A stretch of 64,000 bases of DNA from Paracoccaceae bacterium (lineage in GTDB: Bacteria; Pseudomonadota; Alphaproteobacteria; Rhodobacterales; Rhodobacteraceae), in NCBI GenBank assembly GCA_028284605.1, contig JANQRL010000022.1, positions 1 through 64,000 of the forward strand, given 5' to 3'. The notes beneath the pieces are model-generated. The model was not told the DNA's origin. It was given only the letters and a program-made list of their open reading frames with translations, and made no database searches. How positions within the stretch are numbered: the stretch's first letter is position 1; every line of letters begins with the position of its first letter. The translations under genes and the position numbers were made by a program. Shown here piece by piece: positions 39,159-47,943 of this stretch.

Positions 39159-39662
39159 TCAGTCGGTGCCGCGATAGGGCTCCACATATTGCAGGGCCAT
39201 GTCCCAGGGGAAGAAGATCCAGGTGTCCTGGCTGACCTCGGTGATATAGGTGTTCACCTGTTCACGGCCCATGGGCTTGGCGTAGACCGTGGCGACATGG
39301 GCTTCGGGCATGATCTCGCGGACGACTTCCAGGGTGCGGCCGGTATCGACGAGGTCGTCGACGATGAGGATGCCGTGGCCGGTGCCGACCAGGTCCATAT
39401 CGGGGGACTTGATGACCTGGGGCTCGCTCTGGGTCTGGTGGTCGTAGCTCTTGATGCTGATCGTATCGACGGTGCGGATGTCGAGCTCGCGCGCCACGAT
39501 CATCGCCGGCGCCATGCCGCCACGGGTGATCGCCACCACCGCCTTCCAGCGCCCGTCGTCCGGCCCATGCCCGTCAAGCCGCCAGGCCAGCGCCCTTGCG
39601 TCGCGGTGGATCTGGTCCCAGCTGACATGGAAGCCTTTCTCGTGGGGCAGGCGGTCGGTCAT
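39159..39662 (-). CDS. gpt: Xanthine phosphoribosyltransferase
   Basis: Purine salvage enzyme joining xanthine or guanine to PRPP. 167 residues. The PRPP motif is [17 protein letters not shown] (about 95-111), preceded by the substrate region [19 protein letters not shown]. The start gives [21 protein letters not shown], matching the Gpt family. It is followed at close range by the aminotransferase; the LysE exporter starts upstream with an 11-bp gap. Confidence 0.93.
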   Translation of the reverse strand: MTDRLPHEKGFHVSWDQIHRDARALAWRLDGHGPDDGRWKAVVAITRGGMAPAMIVARELDIRTVDTISIKSYDHQTQSEPQVIKSPDMDLVGTGHGILIVDDLVDTGRTLEVVREIMPEAHVATVYAKPMGREQVNTYITEVSQDTWIFFPWDMALQYVEPYRGTD

Positions 39663-39673
39663 GCGGGTCTCCT

Positions 39674-40291
39674 TCAGGGGCGCGGGTCGGCGAGGAGCCG
39701 CAGGCCCAGGGCGCCGAGCACACCCGCCGTCAGCCGGTCGAGCCAGGGTTTCAGCCGCAGATAGCCGGCGCCGATCTCGGGCCGGCTGAAGAGGGCGGCG
39801 AGGAGCGTGTAGGCCAGGACCTCGAAGATGAAATGGTTCGCGACGATCAGGGCCTTGGCGGCGAGGCTCAGATCGGGGGGGAAGATCACGACGAGGACCG
39901 AGGCGGCGAAGAGCACGGATTTCGGGTTGCCGAGATTGACCAGGAGGCCGCCGAGATAGGCGCGTCTCGGCGCCACCGCGTCTTGCGGCAGCGGGTCGCG
40001 CGCATGGCGCCAGGCGGTCCAGGCAAGGTAGAAGAGATAACCCGCGCCGAGGATGCGGAACGCCGCGTAGGCCCATGGGAAGAGGGTGAAAATCGCCTCC
40101 AGCCCGAGGAGCGCCATACCGGTCCAGAGCGCCGCCATGGTGGCAAGGCCCAGCCCGGTTGCGATCCCCGCCGCGCGGCCCGAGACCAGTGTCGCGCGCA
40201 CCGCCACCAGCATCGCCGGGCCCAGGCTGATCCAGGCCGCCAGCAGCGTCAGGTTGAAGAGCAGCAGATGTTCGAGCGCGAGGCCGCCCAT
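39674..40291 (-). CDS. LysE/RhtB family amino-acid exporter
   Basis: 205 residues with five to six hydrophobic helices. The N-terminal signature is [40 protein letters not shown], and the middle helix is [25 protein letters not shown], whose NPK motif is typical of the family. It exports amino acids or homoserine-lactone-like compounds; the substrate is unknown. The ATG shares one base with the fabI stop codon, so it is coupled to fabI. Confidence 0.9.
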   Translation of the reverse strand: MGGLALEHLLLFNLTLLAAWISLGPAMLVAVRATLVSGRAAGIATGLGLATMAALWTGMALLGLEAIFTLFPWAYAAFRILGAGYLFYLAWTAWRHARDPLPQDAVAPRRAYLGGLLVNLGNPKSVLFAASVLVVIFPPDLSLAAKALIVANHFIFEVLAYTLLAALFSRPEIGAGYLRLKPWLDRLTAGVLGALGLRLLADPRP

Positions 40292-41124
40292 CACGCCTCC
40301 TTCCGGCCGGTGACGACGTCGATATCCGGCGCATCGACGGCCTTCATGCCGACCGCATGGTAGCCCGCATCGACATGCAGCACCTCGCCGGTCACGCCGG
40401 AGCCGAGATCGCTCAGTAGATAGAGCGCCGAGCGGCCCACATCGTCGGTCGAGACATTGCGGCGGAGCGGCGAGTTCAACTCGTTCCATTTCAGGATATA
40501 GCGGAAATCGCCGATGCCGGAGGCGGCCAGGGTCTTGATCGGTCCGGCGGAGATCGCGTTCACCCGGATCCCGTCGCGGCCCAGGTCCTCGGCCAGGTAG
40601 CGCACCGACGCCTCGAGCGCGGCCTTGGCCACCCCCATGACGTTGTAATGCGGCATCACCTTCTCGGCGCCGTAATAGGTCAGCGTCAGGCAGGACCCGC
40701 CCTCTCGCATCATCTTTTCGGCGCGCTGGACAACGGCGGTGAAGGAATAGACCGAGATATCCAACGACATCGCGAAATTGGCGCGCGAGGTGTCGACATA
40801 GCGGCCACGCAGCTCGTTCTTGTCCGAAAATCCAATGGCATGGACGACGAAATCCAGGTGATCCCAGCGTTCGCCGAGGGCGGCGAAGAGCCCATCGAGC
40901 GAGGCTTCGTCGGCTACGTCGCAGGGCAGCACGATGTCGGAGCCGAGCGAGGCGGCGAGCGGATCGACCCGCTTTTTCAGCGCCTCGCCCTGGTAGGAAA
41001 AGGCCAGATCCGCCCCGGCCTCGGCGCAGGCCTTGGCGACACCCCAGGCAATCGACTTGTCATTGGCCAGGCCCATGACTAGTCCTCGGCGGCCGCGCAT
41101 AAGTCCCGGCAAAGTCTCGGTCAT
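40291..41124 (-). CDS. fabI: NADH-dependent enoyl-ACP reductase
   Basis: Last step of each fatty-acid elongation cycle and the triclosan target family. 277 residues of SDR fold. Signatures are [20 protein letters not shown] (cofactor binding), [22 protein letters not shown], the catalytic Tyr and Lys in [22 protein letters not shown], and [18 protein letters not shown]. Start at [11 protein letters not shown]. Divergent from pdxH. Confidence 0.96.
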   Translation of the reverse strand: MTETLPGLMRGRRGLVMGLANDKSIAWGVAKACAEAGADLAFSYQGEALKKRVDPLAASLGSDIVLPCDVADEASLDGLFAALGERWDHLDFVVHAIGFSDKNELRGRYVDTSRANFAMSLDISVYSFTAVVQRAEKMMREGGSCLTLTYYGAEKVMPHYNVMGVAKAALEASVRYLAEDLGRDGIRVNAISAGPIKTLAASGIGDFRYILKWNELNSPLRRNVSTDDVGRSALYLLSDLGSGVTGEVLHVDAGYHAVGMKAVDAPDIDVVTGRKEA

Positions 41125-41262
41125 CCATGTCCCTTTCGGCCCGGGACCTCTTGCGCCCGGGGCCCGGTTCGGGTCCGGTGTAGGCGATTGACCGAGGGGC
41201 ATCAAGCCGCCCGGCGACGCGGGTGTCTGGGGCGACGGGCGAGGCCCCGAAGGAGCGAATCG

Positions 41263-41868
41263 ATGAGCGAACGCAACGGCATTTTCACAGGCGACGATCC
41301 GTTCGACCTGGCCCGCGCCTGGCTCGACGAGGCCCGCGAAAGCGAGCCCAACGATCCCGACGCGATCGCGCTGGCGACGGTGGACGGCGAAGGTTTGCCG
41401 AATGTCCGGATGGTGCTGCTGAAGGAGATCGAAGACGATGGGTTTCTCTTCTATACCAACTACGGGAGCCGAAAGGCGCAGGAAATCGATGGGGCGGGCA
41501 TGGCGGCTTTCGTGCTGCACTGGAAGTCGCTGCGGCGGCAGATACGGGTTCGCGGTCCGGTCGAACGGGAGGATGGGCCGAAGGCGGATGCCTATTTCCG
41601 CTCCCGCTCGCTCAAGAGCCGGCTCGGTGCCTGGGCGTCGCGACAGTCGGAGCCGCTCAGCTCGCGGAGCGCGTTGATGGCCGAGGTGGCCCGGGTGACG
41701 GCGGCCAAAGGCACGAACCCCGATCGGCCGCCCTTCTGGGGCGGCTTCCGGCTCCGGCCGGTGGAAATCGAGTTCTGGGCCGACGGTGCCTTTAGGTTGC
41801 ATGACCGCTTCAGATGGTCGCGCCTCGGTTTCTCGGACCCTTGGAAAGTTACGCGACTGCACCCTTGA
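41263..41868 (+). CDS. pdxH: Pyridoxamine 5'-phosphate oxidase
   Basis: FMN enzyme that makes pyridoxal 5'-phosphate. 201 residues. Signatures are [57 protein letters not shown] and the C-terminal [15 protein letters not shown]...LHDRFRWSR with the PLP/FMN contacts. ATG 41263 follows AAGGAGC; an upstream 25-codon extension has no family similarity. A direct repeat overlapping its stop codon may belong to the next gene's control region. Confidence 0.95.
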   Translation: MSERNGIFTGDDPFDLARAWLDEARESEPNDPDAIALATVDGEGLPNVRMVLLKEIEDDGFLFYTNYGSRKAQEIDGAGMAAFVLHWKSLRRQIRVRGPVEREDGPKADAYFRSRSLKSRLGAWASRQSEPLSSRSALMAEVARVTAAKGTNPDRPPFWGGFRLRPVEIEFWADGAFRLHDRFRWSRLGFSDPWKVTRLHP

Positions 41869-41890
41869 ATTTCACGTCACGTGAATTTCA
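41866..41890. promoter_or_regulatory. Direct repeat TGAATTTCA before the cold-shock gene
   Basis: TGAATTTCA at 41866-41874 and again at 41882-41890, separated by 7 bp. The inner part forms TTCACG-TCA-CGTGAA. The 16-bp repeat spacing places the copies about one and a half helical turns apart. It lies 97 nt before the cold-shock ATG and overlaps the pdxH stop codon. An operator role is inferred only from the arrangement. Confidence 0.4.
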
Positions 41891-41986
41891 GAGCTTGCGC
41901 AAAGGCGCGATTTGAGCTTCACGAGAAACTTGTCACAGATACCGGAGATCGCTGGGGGATGGGCCCGGCGCATCGGAACAAGAAGA

Positions 41987-42526
41987 ATGACCAGCGACAC
42001 AGATGAGATCGGACGGCGGGTTTCCGGCCATGTGAAGTGGTTCGATCCTGCCAAGGGCTTCGGCTTCGTTATCGCCAGCGATGGCGGGCCGGACATCCTG
42101 CTGCACGCCAATGTGCTGCGGAATTACGGACAAAGCTCCGTCGCGGACGGATCGGGGATCGACGTCCAGGTGCAGGAGACAGCGCGCGGGCTCCAGGCCG
42201 TCGAGGTGCTCGACATCCGTCCGCCGGAGGCCACGGCGCCGGCGGGGCTGAGCGACTTCGCGGAGATGGACCCCGAAGAGCTTGCTGCGGCGCCGCTGGA
42301 GCCGGCGCGGATCAAATGGTTCGACAAGGCCAAGGGATTTGGCTTTGCCAACATTTTCGGCCTGGAGGCCGATGTCTTCGTCCATATCGAGGTGCTGCGC
42401 CGGTCCGGCCTGGCCGATCTGCAACCGGGAGAGGCGGTGGCGATGCGCGTCGTCGAGGGCCGGCGCGGGCAGATGGCGACGGAGATCCGCTCCTGGGAAA
42501 TGGCGACGCGGGAGCCGCCGGAGTGA
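41987..42526 (+). CDS. Double cold-shock-domain protein
   Basis: 179 residues with two cold-shock OB folds: the first starts GHVKWFDPAKGFGFVIASD (about 14-32) and the second ARIKWFDKAKGFGFANIF (about 105-122), each with RNP1-like KGFGF. Double-CSD proteins are usual in alphaproteobacteria and bind single-stranded RNA or DNA. The long 118-nt leader after pdxH would allow a structured 5' UTR. ATG 41987 was chosen after AGAAGA; longer starts add no similarity. The stop overlaps the DUF192 gene by 4 bp. Confidence 0.92.
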   Translation: MTSDTDEIGRRVSGHVKWFDPAKGFGFVIASDGGPDILLHANVLRNYGQSSVADGSGIDVQVQETARGLQAVEVLDIRPPEATAPAGLSDFAEMDPEELAAAPLEPARIKWFDKAKGFGFANIFGLEADVFVHIEVLRRSGLADLQPGEAVAMRVVEGRRGQMATEIRSWEMATREPPE

Positions 42527-42987
42527 CCGTGCGATGGCTAATCGGCGCGCTCTGGCTGGTCTTCGCCTTTCCGGTCGCCGCGCTGGCCTGCGCGCCGGGC
42601 GCGGTCACGATCGAAGGCGGGTTCGGCACCGCGCGGTTCAGTGTCGCTGTGGCCGACGACGACGCGGAGCGGGCGCGGGGCCTGATGTATGTCGAGGAGA
42701 TGCCGCTGATGGCCGGCATGCTCTTCGTCTACGACCGGCCGCAGCGGGTCAGTTTCTGGATGCGCAACACGCTGATCCCGCTCGACATGCTCTTTGCCGG
42801 CGCCGATGGCACTATCGGCCGCATCCATGCCAATGCGATCCCGCTCGACGAGACCCCGATCCCGGGCGGCGAGGCCGTGCAGTTCGTCCTCGAGATCAAT
42901 GGCGGGGTCGCGGACCGGCTCGGTGTGGTGCCGGGGGACCGGTTGCACCATCCGGCCATCGCGCCCTGTCCCGAAGCGGACGGTTGA
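42523..42987 (+). CDS. DUF192 family exported protein
   Basis: 154 residues with a signal peptide (WLIGALWLVFAFPVAALACA, cleavage or lipidation near residue 22). The DUF192 core includes GLMYVEEMPLMAGMLFVYDRPQRVSFWMRNTLIPLDMLFAG and ALPLDET-like ANAIPLDETPI. Function is unknown; some family members influence iron uptake or membrane processes. The GTG start at 42523 overlaps the cold-shock stop (GTGA). A second GTG six bases on is equally possible. Confidence 0.87.
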   Translation: MTVRWLIGALWLVFAFPVAALACAPGAVTIEGGFGTARFSVAVADDDAERARGLMYVEEMPLMAGMLFVYDRPQRVSFWMRNTLIPLDMLFAGADGTIGRIHANAIPLDETPIPGGEAVQFVLEINGGVADRLGVVPGDRLHHPAIAPCPEADG

Positions 42988-43030
42988 GGCTTTCCAAAGC
43001 CCCGACTTGTCCCTAAACGGGGCCACGGTC

Positions 43031-43107
43031 CGGGGCGTGGCGCAGTCTGGTAGCGCACCTGTTTTGGGTACAGGGGGTCGTGAGTTCGAATCTCGCCGCC
43101 CCGACCA
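43031..43107 (+). tRNA. tRNA-Pro (anticodon TGG)
   Basis: 77-nt cloverleaf. The acceptor stem is CGGGGCG paired with CGCCCCG, discriminator A, and encoded CCA. The D arm is GCGCAGTCTGGTAGCGC, the anticodon stem CCTGT/ACAGG with loop TTTGGGT, and the T arm has GTTCGAATC. A palindrome cluster follows 54 bp downstream; no integrase or partial tRNA repeat was found nearby. Confidence 0.96.
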
Positions 43108-43160
43108 CCACATCACCTGTGTTTTTTGCCTCAGGGTAGCCGTTTGACATCGGGCGGGGA

Positions 43161-43251
43161 CGGCCCGTCGACGGGCCGGGATGACGCGATCGCGCGATCG
43201 CGTGACAAAGCGCCGTCGACGGCGCTTCGAAACGGCGCGTCGACGCGCCGT
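43161..43251. repeat. Four tandem perfect palindromes, GTCGAC family (cluster D)
   Basis: Between tRNA-Pro and the convergent MFS gene. (1) 43161-43178, arms CGGCCCGTC; (2) 43184-43203, arms ACGCGATCGC; (3) 43208-43227, arms AAGCGCCGTC; (4) 43232-43251, arms ACGGCGCGTC. Each is followed directly by its complement with no loop. Numbers 1, 3 and 4 are centred on GTCGAC; number 2 is built from GCGATCGC. Close to cluster B at 5032-5103 in composition. Loop-free perfect symmetry suggests protein binding or cruciforms rather than simple RNA hairpins. Confidence 0.93.
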
Positions 43252-43268
43252 CCGCCAGGTGGAAATGG

Positions 43269-44519
43269 TCAGGCCAGGCGCGGCTTCATCGCCAGCCAGA
43301 TCAGCGCCCCGCCCGCCAGGGCCAGGAACGGCGCCATGGCGATGTTGACCGCCGTCCAGCCTTCCACCGCCGAGCCGCCCGAGCAGTTCATCAGCCCGCC
43401 CGAAGCCAGCGAGGCCAGGGTCACGCAGCCGAAGACAATGGTGTCGTTGAGCCCCTGAACGACGCCACGCTCGGACGCGCGATGGGCCGAGGCCAGCATA
43501 GTGGTGGCGCCGATGAAACCGAAATTCCAGCCGAGGCCGAGCAGGATGAGCGAGATGTAGAAATTGTAGAGCTCCACGCCCGAGAGCGCGACGGCGCCCG
43601 CGCCGGCGAGGATCACGAGACCGGCGGCGATGATCCGCTCGACCCCGAACCGGGCGATCAGATGCCCGGTGAAGAAGGACGGCACGAACATCGCCAGCAC
43701 ATGGGCAGAGACAATATCGTTGGCGTTGCCGGTGGTGAACCCGCAGCCCACGACGGCAAGCGGCGTCGAGGTCATCACCAGGTTCATCAGTGCGTAAGAG
43801 ACCATGCCGCAGATGATCGCCACGAGGATGCGGGGCTCCTTCAGCAGTTCGCCACGCGAGCGAGCGGCGGCGGCCGGCATCGGGCTCGGCTCGGACTTCG
43901 TTCCCTTCGGCAGGTCGAGGCCGAAGAACAGTACGGCACCAGCGATGTTCAGCGCCACGATGGCGAGGTACGTGCCCAGAAACGGGATCACATAGGCGTC
44001 CTGCACCACCTTGTTGAGCTGCGGGCCGATGATCGCAGAGAAGAGCCCGCCGGCCAGCACATAGGAGATCGCCTTGGGCCGGAAGCTCTCCGACGCGGTG
44101 TCGGTGGCGGCGAAGCGGTAAAACCCCTGGGCCGACATGTAGATGCCGGTCAGGTAGCTGCCCACGAGAAGGAGCGGAAAGGACCCGATATAGAGCGCCC
44201 AGGCGGCAATGGCGGCGCCGAGCGCGCCTCCGAGGGCGCCGACGAAGAAACCGAATTGCCGGCCCCGGCGCTGCATCAGCGGCGAGAGCCAGGGCGCCGT
44301 GGTCATCGAGCCGAAGACGATCAGCGAGATCGGCAGGGTGGCGAGGCAGGGATTCGTCGCCAGCATCCCGCCGGCCAGCCCGCCGACGACGAAGATCATC
44401 GGCATCTGCGAGCCGAGAATCGCCTGAGCCGCCACAAGCACCGCCACGTTGCGGATCGCCCGCCTATCGTCGGCGCTGCGCCGGGCAGGGATGTCGATGT
44501 CGTGGGGCAACTCGCTCAT
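43269..44519 (-). CDS. MFS transporter
   Basis: 416 residues with about 12 hydrophobic helices. Between helices 2 and 3 lies SPLMQRRGRQFGFFVGALGG, corresponding to the MFS loop A motif, and the mid-protein loop is KGTKSEPSPMPAAAARSRGELLKEPR. The substrate is not evident. The gene stands alone, convergent with tRNA-Pro and divergent from the RidA-like gene. Confidence 0.9.
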   Translation of the reverse strand: MSELPHDIDIPARRSADDRRAIRNVAVLVAAQAILGSQMPMIFVVGGLAGGMLATNPCLATLPISLIVFGSMTTAPWLSPLMQRRGRQFGFFVGALGGALGAAIAAWALYIGSFPLLLVGSYLTGIYMSAQGFYRFAATDTASESFRPKAISYVLAGGLFSAIIGPQLNKVVQDAYVIPFLGTYLAIVALNIAGAVLFFGLDLPKGTKSEPSPMPAAAARSRGELLKEPRILVAIICGMVSYALMNLVMTSTPLAVVGCGFTTGNANDIVSAHVLAMFVPSFFTGHLIARFGVERIIAAGLVILAGAGAVALSGVELYNFYISLILLGLGWNFGFIGATTMLASAHRASERGVVQGLNDTIVFGCVTLASLASGGLMNCSGGSAVEGWTAVNIAMAPFLALAGGALIWLAMKPRLA

Positions 44520-44698
44520 GGGAGCGGCTTACGCCCGTCGCGGGGCAGGGGAAAGAGGTCAGATGGGCGCGGCGGACGCCCGCGCGGCCGGCCGGTGTGC
44601 GCGGTGCGTCCGAAGACGTCGGGTCGCAGCGCTGAACGTCTATGCCGACGGGTGCGGCCCGGGCACCGAACCGCTAAGGTGATACCCATCAACGATCC

Positions 44699-45103
44699 AT
44701 GTCAGGCCCCGCCCATGCCGCGCTCCATCGTCCCCCGCCCGACCTGCCATCCCAAGTCGAGGATTGGCGCATGTCGCCCGGTCGGGAACATGACCGGGTC
44801 CCTGTCATGATCGGCTTCACCGGTGCCCGGTCCGACGGCACGATGCCGACGGACGTCGTAGAGCCGATCCGCTCCGGCGTTGCGAAGGTCGGCGCGGTCC
44901 TGCGCGAGGCGAGGCTCGGTTTCGCGCATGTGGTGGAGATGACCAACGACCGTATCGGGTTGCGCCACCACCTCGATCTCTTCCGGCAGGTGCGCGAGGA
45001 ACATGTCCGCGCGCCCTATTCGGCATGGATGGCGATCGCGGTCGCGGGTTTCGTGCGGGAGGGGGCGGTGGTGGACCTGCGCGTCATCGCGCGGCGGTCG
45101 TGA
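44699..45103 (+). CDS. RidA/YjgF-like protein, probably frameshifted at its 5' end
   Basis: The main frame gives up to 134 residues, with a RidA-like body VMIGFTGARSDGTMPTDVVEPIRSGVAKVGAVL and C-terminal AIAVAGFVREGAVVDLRVIARRS. RidA proteins deaminate reactive enamines or imines, though many paralogues have other roles. The natural N-terminus seems to start in another frame at ATG 44715 (MPRSIVP) and join this frame (PPDLPSQVEDW) if one C were added to the five-C run at 44732-44736. So this may be a recent frameshift or a sequence error. An internal ATG at 44771 could yield a shorter product. The 3' end meets the hydrolase gene. Confidence 0.6.
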   Translation: MSGPAHAALHRPPPDLPSQVEDWRMSPGREHDRVPVMIGFTGARSDGTMPTDVVEPIRSGVAKVGAVLREARLGFAHVVEMTNDRIGLRHHLDLFRQVREEHVRAPYSAWMAIAVAGFVREGAVVDLRVIARRS

Positions 45104-45117
45104 CCGGGCCGGCGTCG

Positions 45118-45891
45118 ATGTTGTCGGCGGCGCCGGCGCCGGCCGGGCGGCTCCCGGACCGCGCAGATGCGAGGCCCGTTGTCGTCTGCATCGCCGGCTT
45201 CGGCGATACCGGCGCGATGTTCGCACCGCTGCTTGGCACCTCGGCCGCGCGTCACGTCCGCTTTCACCCGCTGGATCTGCCGGGCTTCGGCGCGCCCGCC
45301 CTCGAGCGGACATCGCTCGCCGGCCTCGCCGGGTTCCTGCGCGAGCGCTGCGCCGCTCTGGGCGCCCGCACCCTGGTCGCGCATTCCGTGGCATCGATCA
45401 TCGCCTCCCTGGCCGCCCGTGCCGCGAGGGAGGGCGGCGCTCCCCGGATCGAGCGGATCGTCTCGCTTGAGGGCAACCTGACGGCGGACGACGCCTATTT
45501 CTCCGGCACCGCGGCGGAACACGACGATCCGCGGGCCTTCCGGTCCGCCTTTCTGGCGCGGCTTGACGACCTGATCGCAAAAGGCGGGCCCCATGCCGAT
45601 ATCCTCGCCGGCTATCGCGCGCGCGTCGCGGGGGCCGATCCTGTCGCATTGTGGTCTCTGGGGAGGGACGCGTTTCGGTTCGGCGCGCGGCACGTGCCGG
45701 GAGACGTGCTGCGAGAGGCGGCAACCGCGACCTATCTCTACAACCCGGACAATTGCGCGGCCGCCTCGCTCGACTGGCTCGCCGGTGACGATCTCGACCG
45801 GGTGATCCTCGACGGCGCCTCGCATTGGCCAACCCTCGACCGCCCGGAGGAGGTGGCGTCGCTCATCGCCCGGATTGCCGTCTCGCGATGA
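45118..45891 (+). CDS. Alpha/beta hydrolase
   Basis: 257 residues. PVVVCIAGFGDTGAMFAPLL carries the oxyanion-hole region after strand 3. The nucleophile elbow is VAHSVASII (A-H-S-V-A in place of GxSxG). The catalytic His is in DGASHWPTLDRPEEV near the C-terminus. The substrate is unknown. A GTG at 45100 overlapping the upstream stop (GTGA) could be an alternative coupled start. It sits between a RidA-like gene and a serine hydrolase, with no clear pathway. Confidence 0.8.
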   Translation: MLSAAPAPAGRLPDRADARPVVVCIAGFGDTGAMFAPLLGTSAARHVRFHPLDLPGFGAPALERTSLAGLAGFLRERCAALGARTLVAHSVASIIASLAARAAREGGAPRIERIVSLEGNLTADDAYFSGTAAEHDDPRAFRSAFLARLDDLIAKGGPHADILAGYRARVAGADPVALWSLGRDAFRFGARHVPGDVLREAATATYLYNPDNCAAASLDWLAGDDLDRVILDGASHWPTLDRPEEVASLIARIAVSR

Positions 45892-46015
45892 CCGGCAGCC
45901 GACCGATTCAGCCGCGACCCGCCCGGCATCAACCGGCCGGACACACGGCAGCGTGACCGGCGCCCTCTTGCCCGCGGAGCGCCGGCCCCCAAACTGCCTT
46001 GGGAAAGGAGTCCCG

Positions 46016-46990
46016 ATGATCCCGCGCCGCAGCGTCCTGGCTCTCCCCGCAGCGTTCCTCGCCGCCCCGGCCCTTGCCCAGGTCGGCGGGTTTCGCGCGA
46101 CCGCCGAGGCGCTCGATGGCCGTCTCCACGCCCTGGTGGTCCGGCAGGGCGGCGCGGAGGTTTTCGCCGAAAGCTATGGCGGGCGCGGGCTCGACCGGAT
46201 GGCGAATGTCAAATCGGTGTCGAAGACGCTTCTGGCGCTGCTGGCCGGGATCGCGATCGGGCGCGGTGTTTTGCCGGGGCCGGAGGCACTCCTCCTACCG
46301 CTGCTCGGGCAACCGGAGACGGGCGATGACCGGGACCGGATCACCGTCGGCCACCTGCTGTCGATGCAGGCCGGGCTTGGGAGCACGTCAGGCCCCAATT
46401 ACGGCGCCTGGGTGTCGAGCGGGGATTGGGTGGGGGCGGCGCTCGACCGCGAGATGCGGAGCCCGCCCGGCGGCGCCTTCATCTATTCCACCGGCGGCTG
46501 GCATCTCCTTGGCGCGGCGCTCAGCCGACAGAGCGGTGAGTCGTTGCTGACCCTCGCCCGGCGCTGGCTCGGGGAGCCTCTCGGCATTGACTTCGCGCCT
46601 TGGGTGCAGGACCCGCAGGGGCGCTATCTCGGCGGCAACGACATGGCGCTCTCGCCCCGGGCCCTGGCGCGGATCGGGCAGATGGTGGCCCAGGGCGGGC
46701 AATGGCAGGGCGAGCAGGTGGTTCCCGCAGCCTGGCTCAGCGATAGCTGGGTGCCCCGGGCGCGGTCGCCCTGGTCGGGGGACCGCTACGGCTACGGCTG
46801 GTTCCTGACCCGGCTCGGCGGCGCGGAGGTGGTCTATGGCCGGGGCTATGGCGGGCAGATGCTGGCGGTGGCGCCGGACCGGCGGCTTGTTGTCGCGATC
46901 ACCTCGGACCCGACACAGCCCGCCCGGTCGCGGGGCTATTTTGGGACATTGCGAGACCTCACCGAAGAGATCATGCGGGAGGTTGCCTAG
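46016..46990 (+). CDS. Exported class C beta-lactamase-like serine hydrolase
   Basis: 324 residues with an N-terminal signal peptide (RRSVLALPAAFLAAPALA, cleavage near 21). Catalytic S67-x-x-K70 is in VKSVSKTLLALLAG, and the Tyr motif is IYSTGGWHLLG. The C-terminal segment RLGGAEVVYGRGYGGQML corresponds to the third motif region. The family covers esterases, D-aminopeptidases and beta-lactamases; penicillin hydrolysis should not be assumed. ATG 46016 follows AAAGGAG. Confidence 0.87.
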   Translation: MIPRRSVLALPAAFLAAPALAQVGGFRATAEALDGRLHALVVRQGGAEVFAESYGGRGLDRMANVKSVSKTLLALLAGIAIGRGVLPGPEALLLPLLGQPETGDDRDRITVGHLLSMQAGLGSTSGPNYGAWVSSGDWVGAALDREMRSPPGGAFIYSTGGWHLLGAALSRQSGESLLTLARRWLGEPLGIDFAPWVQDPQGRYLGGNDMALSPRALARIGQMVAQGGQWQGEQVVPAAWLSDSWVPRARSPWSGDRYGYGWFLTRLGGAEVVYGRGYGGQMLAVAPDRRLVVAITSDPTQPARSRGYFGTLRDLTEEIMREVA

Positions 46991-47351
46991 AGTGAGGCGT
47001 GCCCCGTTAACGCCTCGACCTGGTTGAATAATCCCGTAGATCAGGGCCTAGCTAACCCGCTCCAGCTCGTTCAGCTTCTCGGCCCGGAATCAAGCCGAAG
47101 GCGCCGGGGTCGTTATTGGGCGCGCCATTGGTCCGAGCGACCAATGACGACGACAGACCGTCCCGCGGGCTGGCGATTTGGTGAGGCTGCGTGCGGAGTT
47201 CGGAGTGGGGGATGTGCTTGGCGGGCATAAAGCGCTGTAGCTCACAGTCAGGATCGCCATCCCCCGGTCTGTCGATGCCCGGCTTGTGCCGGATCAGGAT
47301 GGACTGGGGAGTCCGGGCGAACTCGGCGGGGTGGACCGAGCGTCAGCTATC
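46991..47351. other. 361-bp gap with inverted repeats, no gene seen
   Basis: No credible coding frame. It contains a 7-bp stem at 46994-47016 (GAGGCGT/ACGCCTC) and an 8-bp stem at 47126-47146 (CATTGGTC/GACCAATG). A spaced 10-bp perfect inverted repeat CGACAGACCG (47151-47160) and CGGTCTGTCG (47265-47274) has further imperfect matching (TGGCGAT) just inside both arms. The last pair could be the ends of a small nonautonomous element of about 124 bp, but no target duplication is visible. Confidence 0.45.
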
Positions 47352-47918
47352 CTAGTCCACGATCCCAAGCTCGCGGCCGAAATCGAGGTAAGACCGGCTC
47401 CGGCGCTTCTCCAACTCCGCTTCATCCACGGCGCCGGGGTCAAGCGGATAGGCGGTGATCCCGGTGCCTTCGAGGATGCGGTTCATGAAGTTGAAGAGCG
47501 CGCAGGTCTGGATCGCGTCGTAGAGCGCCGCCTCGGACCAACCCGCCTCGTAGACCGCCTCCGCATCCGCCTCGGTCATCTTCGACGGGCTGAGCGTGAG
47601 CTTCGCCACGTAAGCCAAGAGCGGGCGAAGATTTTCCTCCACCGGTGCTGTCGCCGGATCGGCCAGAAGCGCGTCGATCACCGACGGCTCCACCCCGAAG
47701 GCCCGGGCCAACAGGACATGGGCGCCGGTACAGAAGGCACAGGCATTGAGCCCCGAGACATAGGCCGCGATCAGTTCCCGCTCGGCCACGGTCAGGTCCG
47801 AGGGGCCGCGCAGCAAGAGGTCGTGATATTCCAGGAGCGGCCGCACATGGGCCGGGAACATCTTGAAGACATCGCCGAGATGGGCGTTCTCCGGCAGCGA
47901 GGGGAAGAGGCGTTTCAT
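47352..47918 (-). CDS. AhpD-like carboxymuconolactone decarboxylase/peroxidase-related protein
   Basis: 188 residues, all-helical. The redox motif C60-x-x-C63-x3-H67 is in LNACAFCTGAHVLLARAFG, as in AhpD alkylhydroperoxidases. The following HCALFNFMNR-like segment is TCALFNFMNRILEGTG. It probably reduces peroxides or acts as a gamma-carboxymuconolactone-type enzyme. Start MKRLFPSLPE at 47918; the longer in-frame extension overlaps the methyltransferase. A 25-bp gap separates it from the methyltransferase gene upstream, so the two are likely co-transcribed. Confidence 0.86.
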   Translation of the reverse strand: MKRLFPSLPENAHLGDVFKMFPAHVRPLLEYHDLLLRGPSDLTVAERELIAAYVSGLNACAFCTGAHVLLARAFGVEPSVIDALLADPATAPVEENLRPLLAYVAKLTLSPSKMTEADAEAVYEAGWSEAALYDAIQTCALFNFMNRILEGTGITAYPLDPGAVDEAELEKRRSRSYLDFGRELGIVD

Positions 47919-47943
47919 CGGCAATCCTTCGGCAGTGGTCGGC

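Noticed and set aside
43031-43268. tRNA-Pro as an integration site of a genomic island
   Set aside because: The tRNA 3' end is intact, no integrase follows and no partial repeat of its 3' end was seen downstream within the window.
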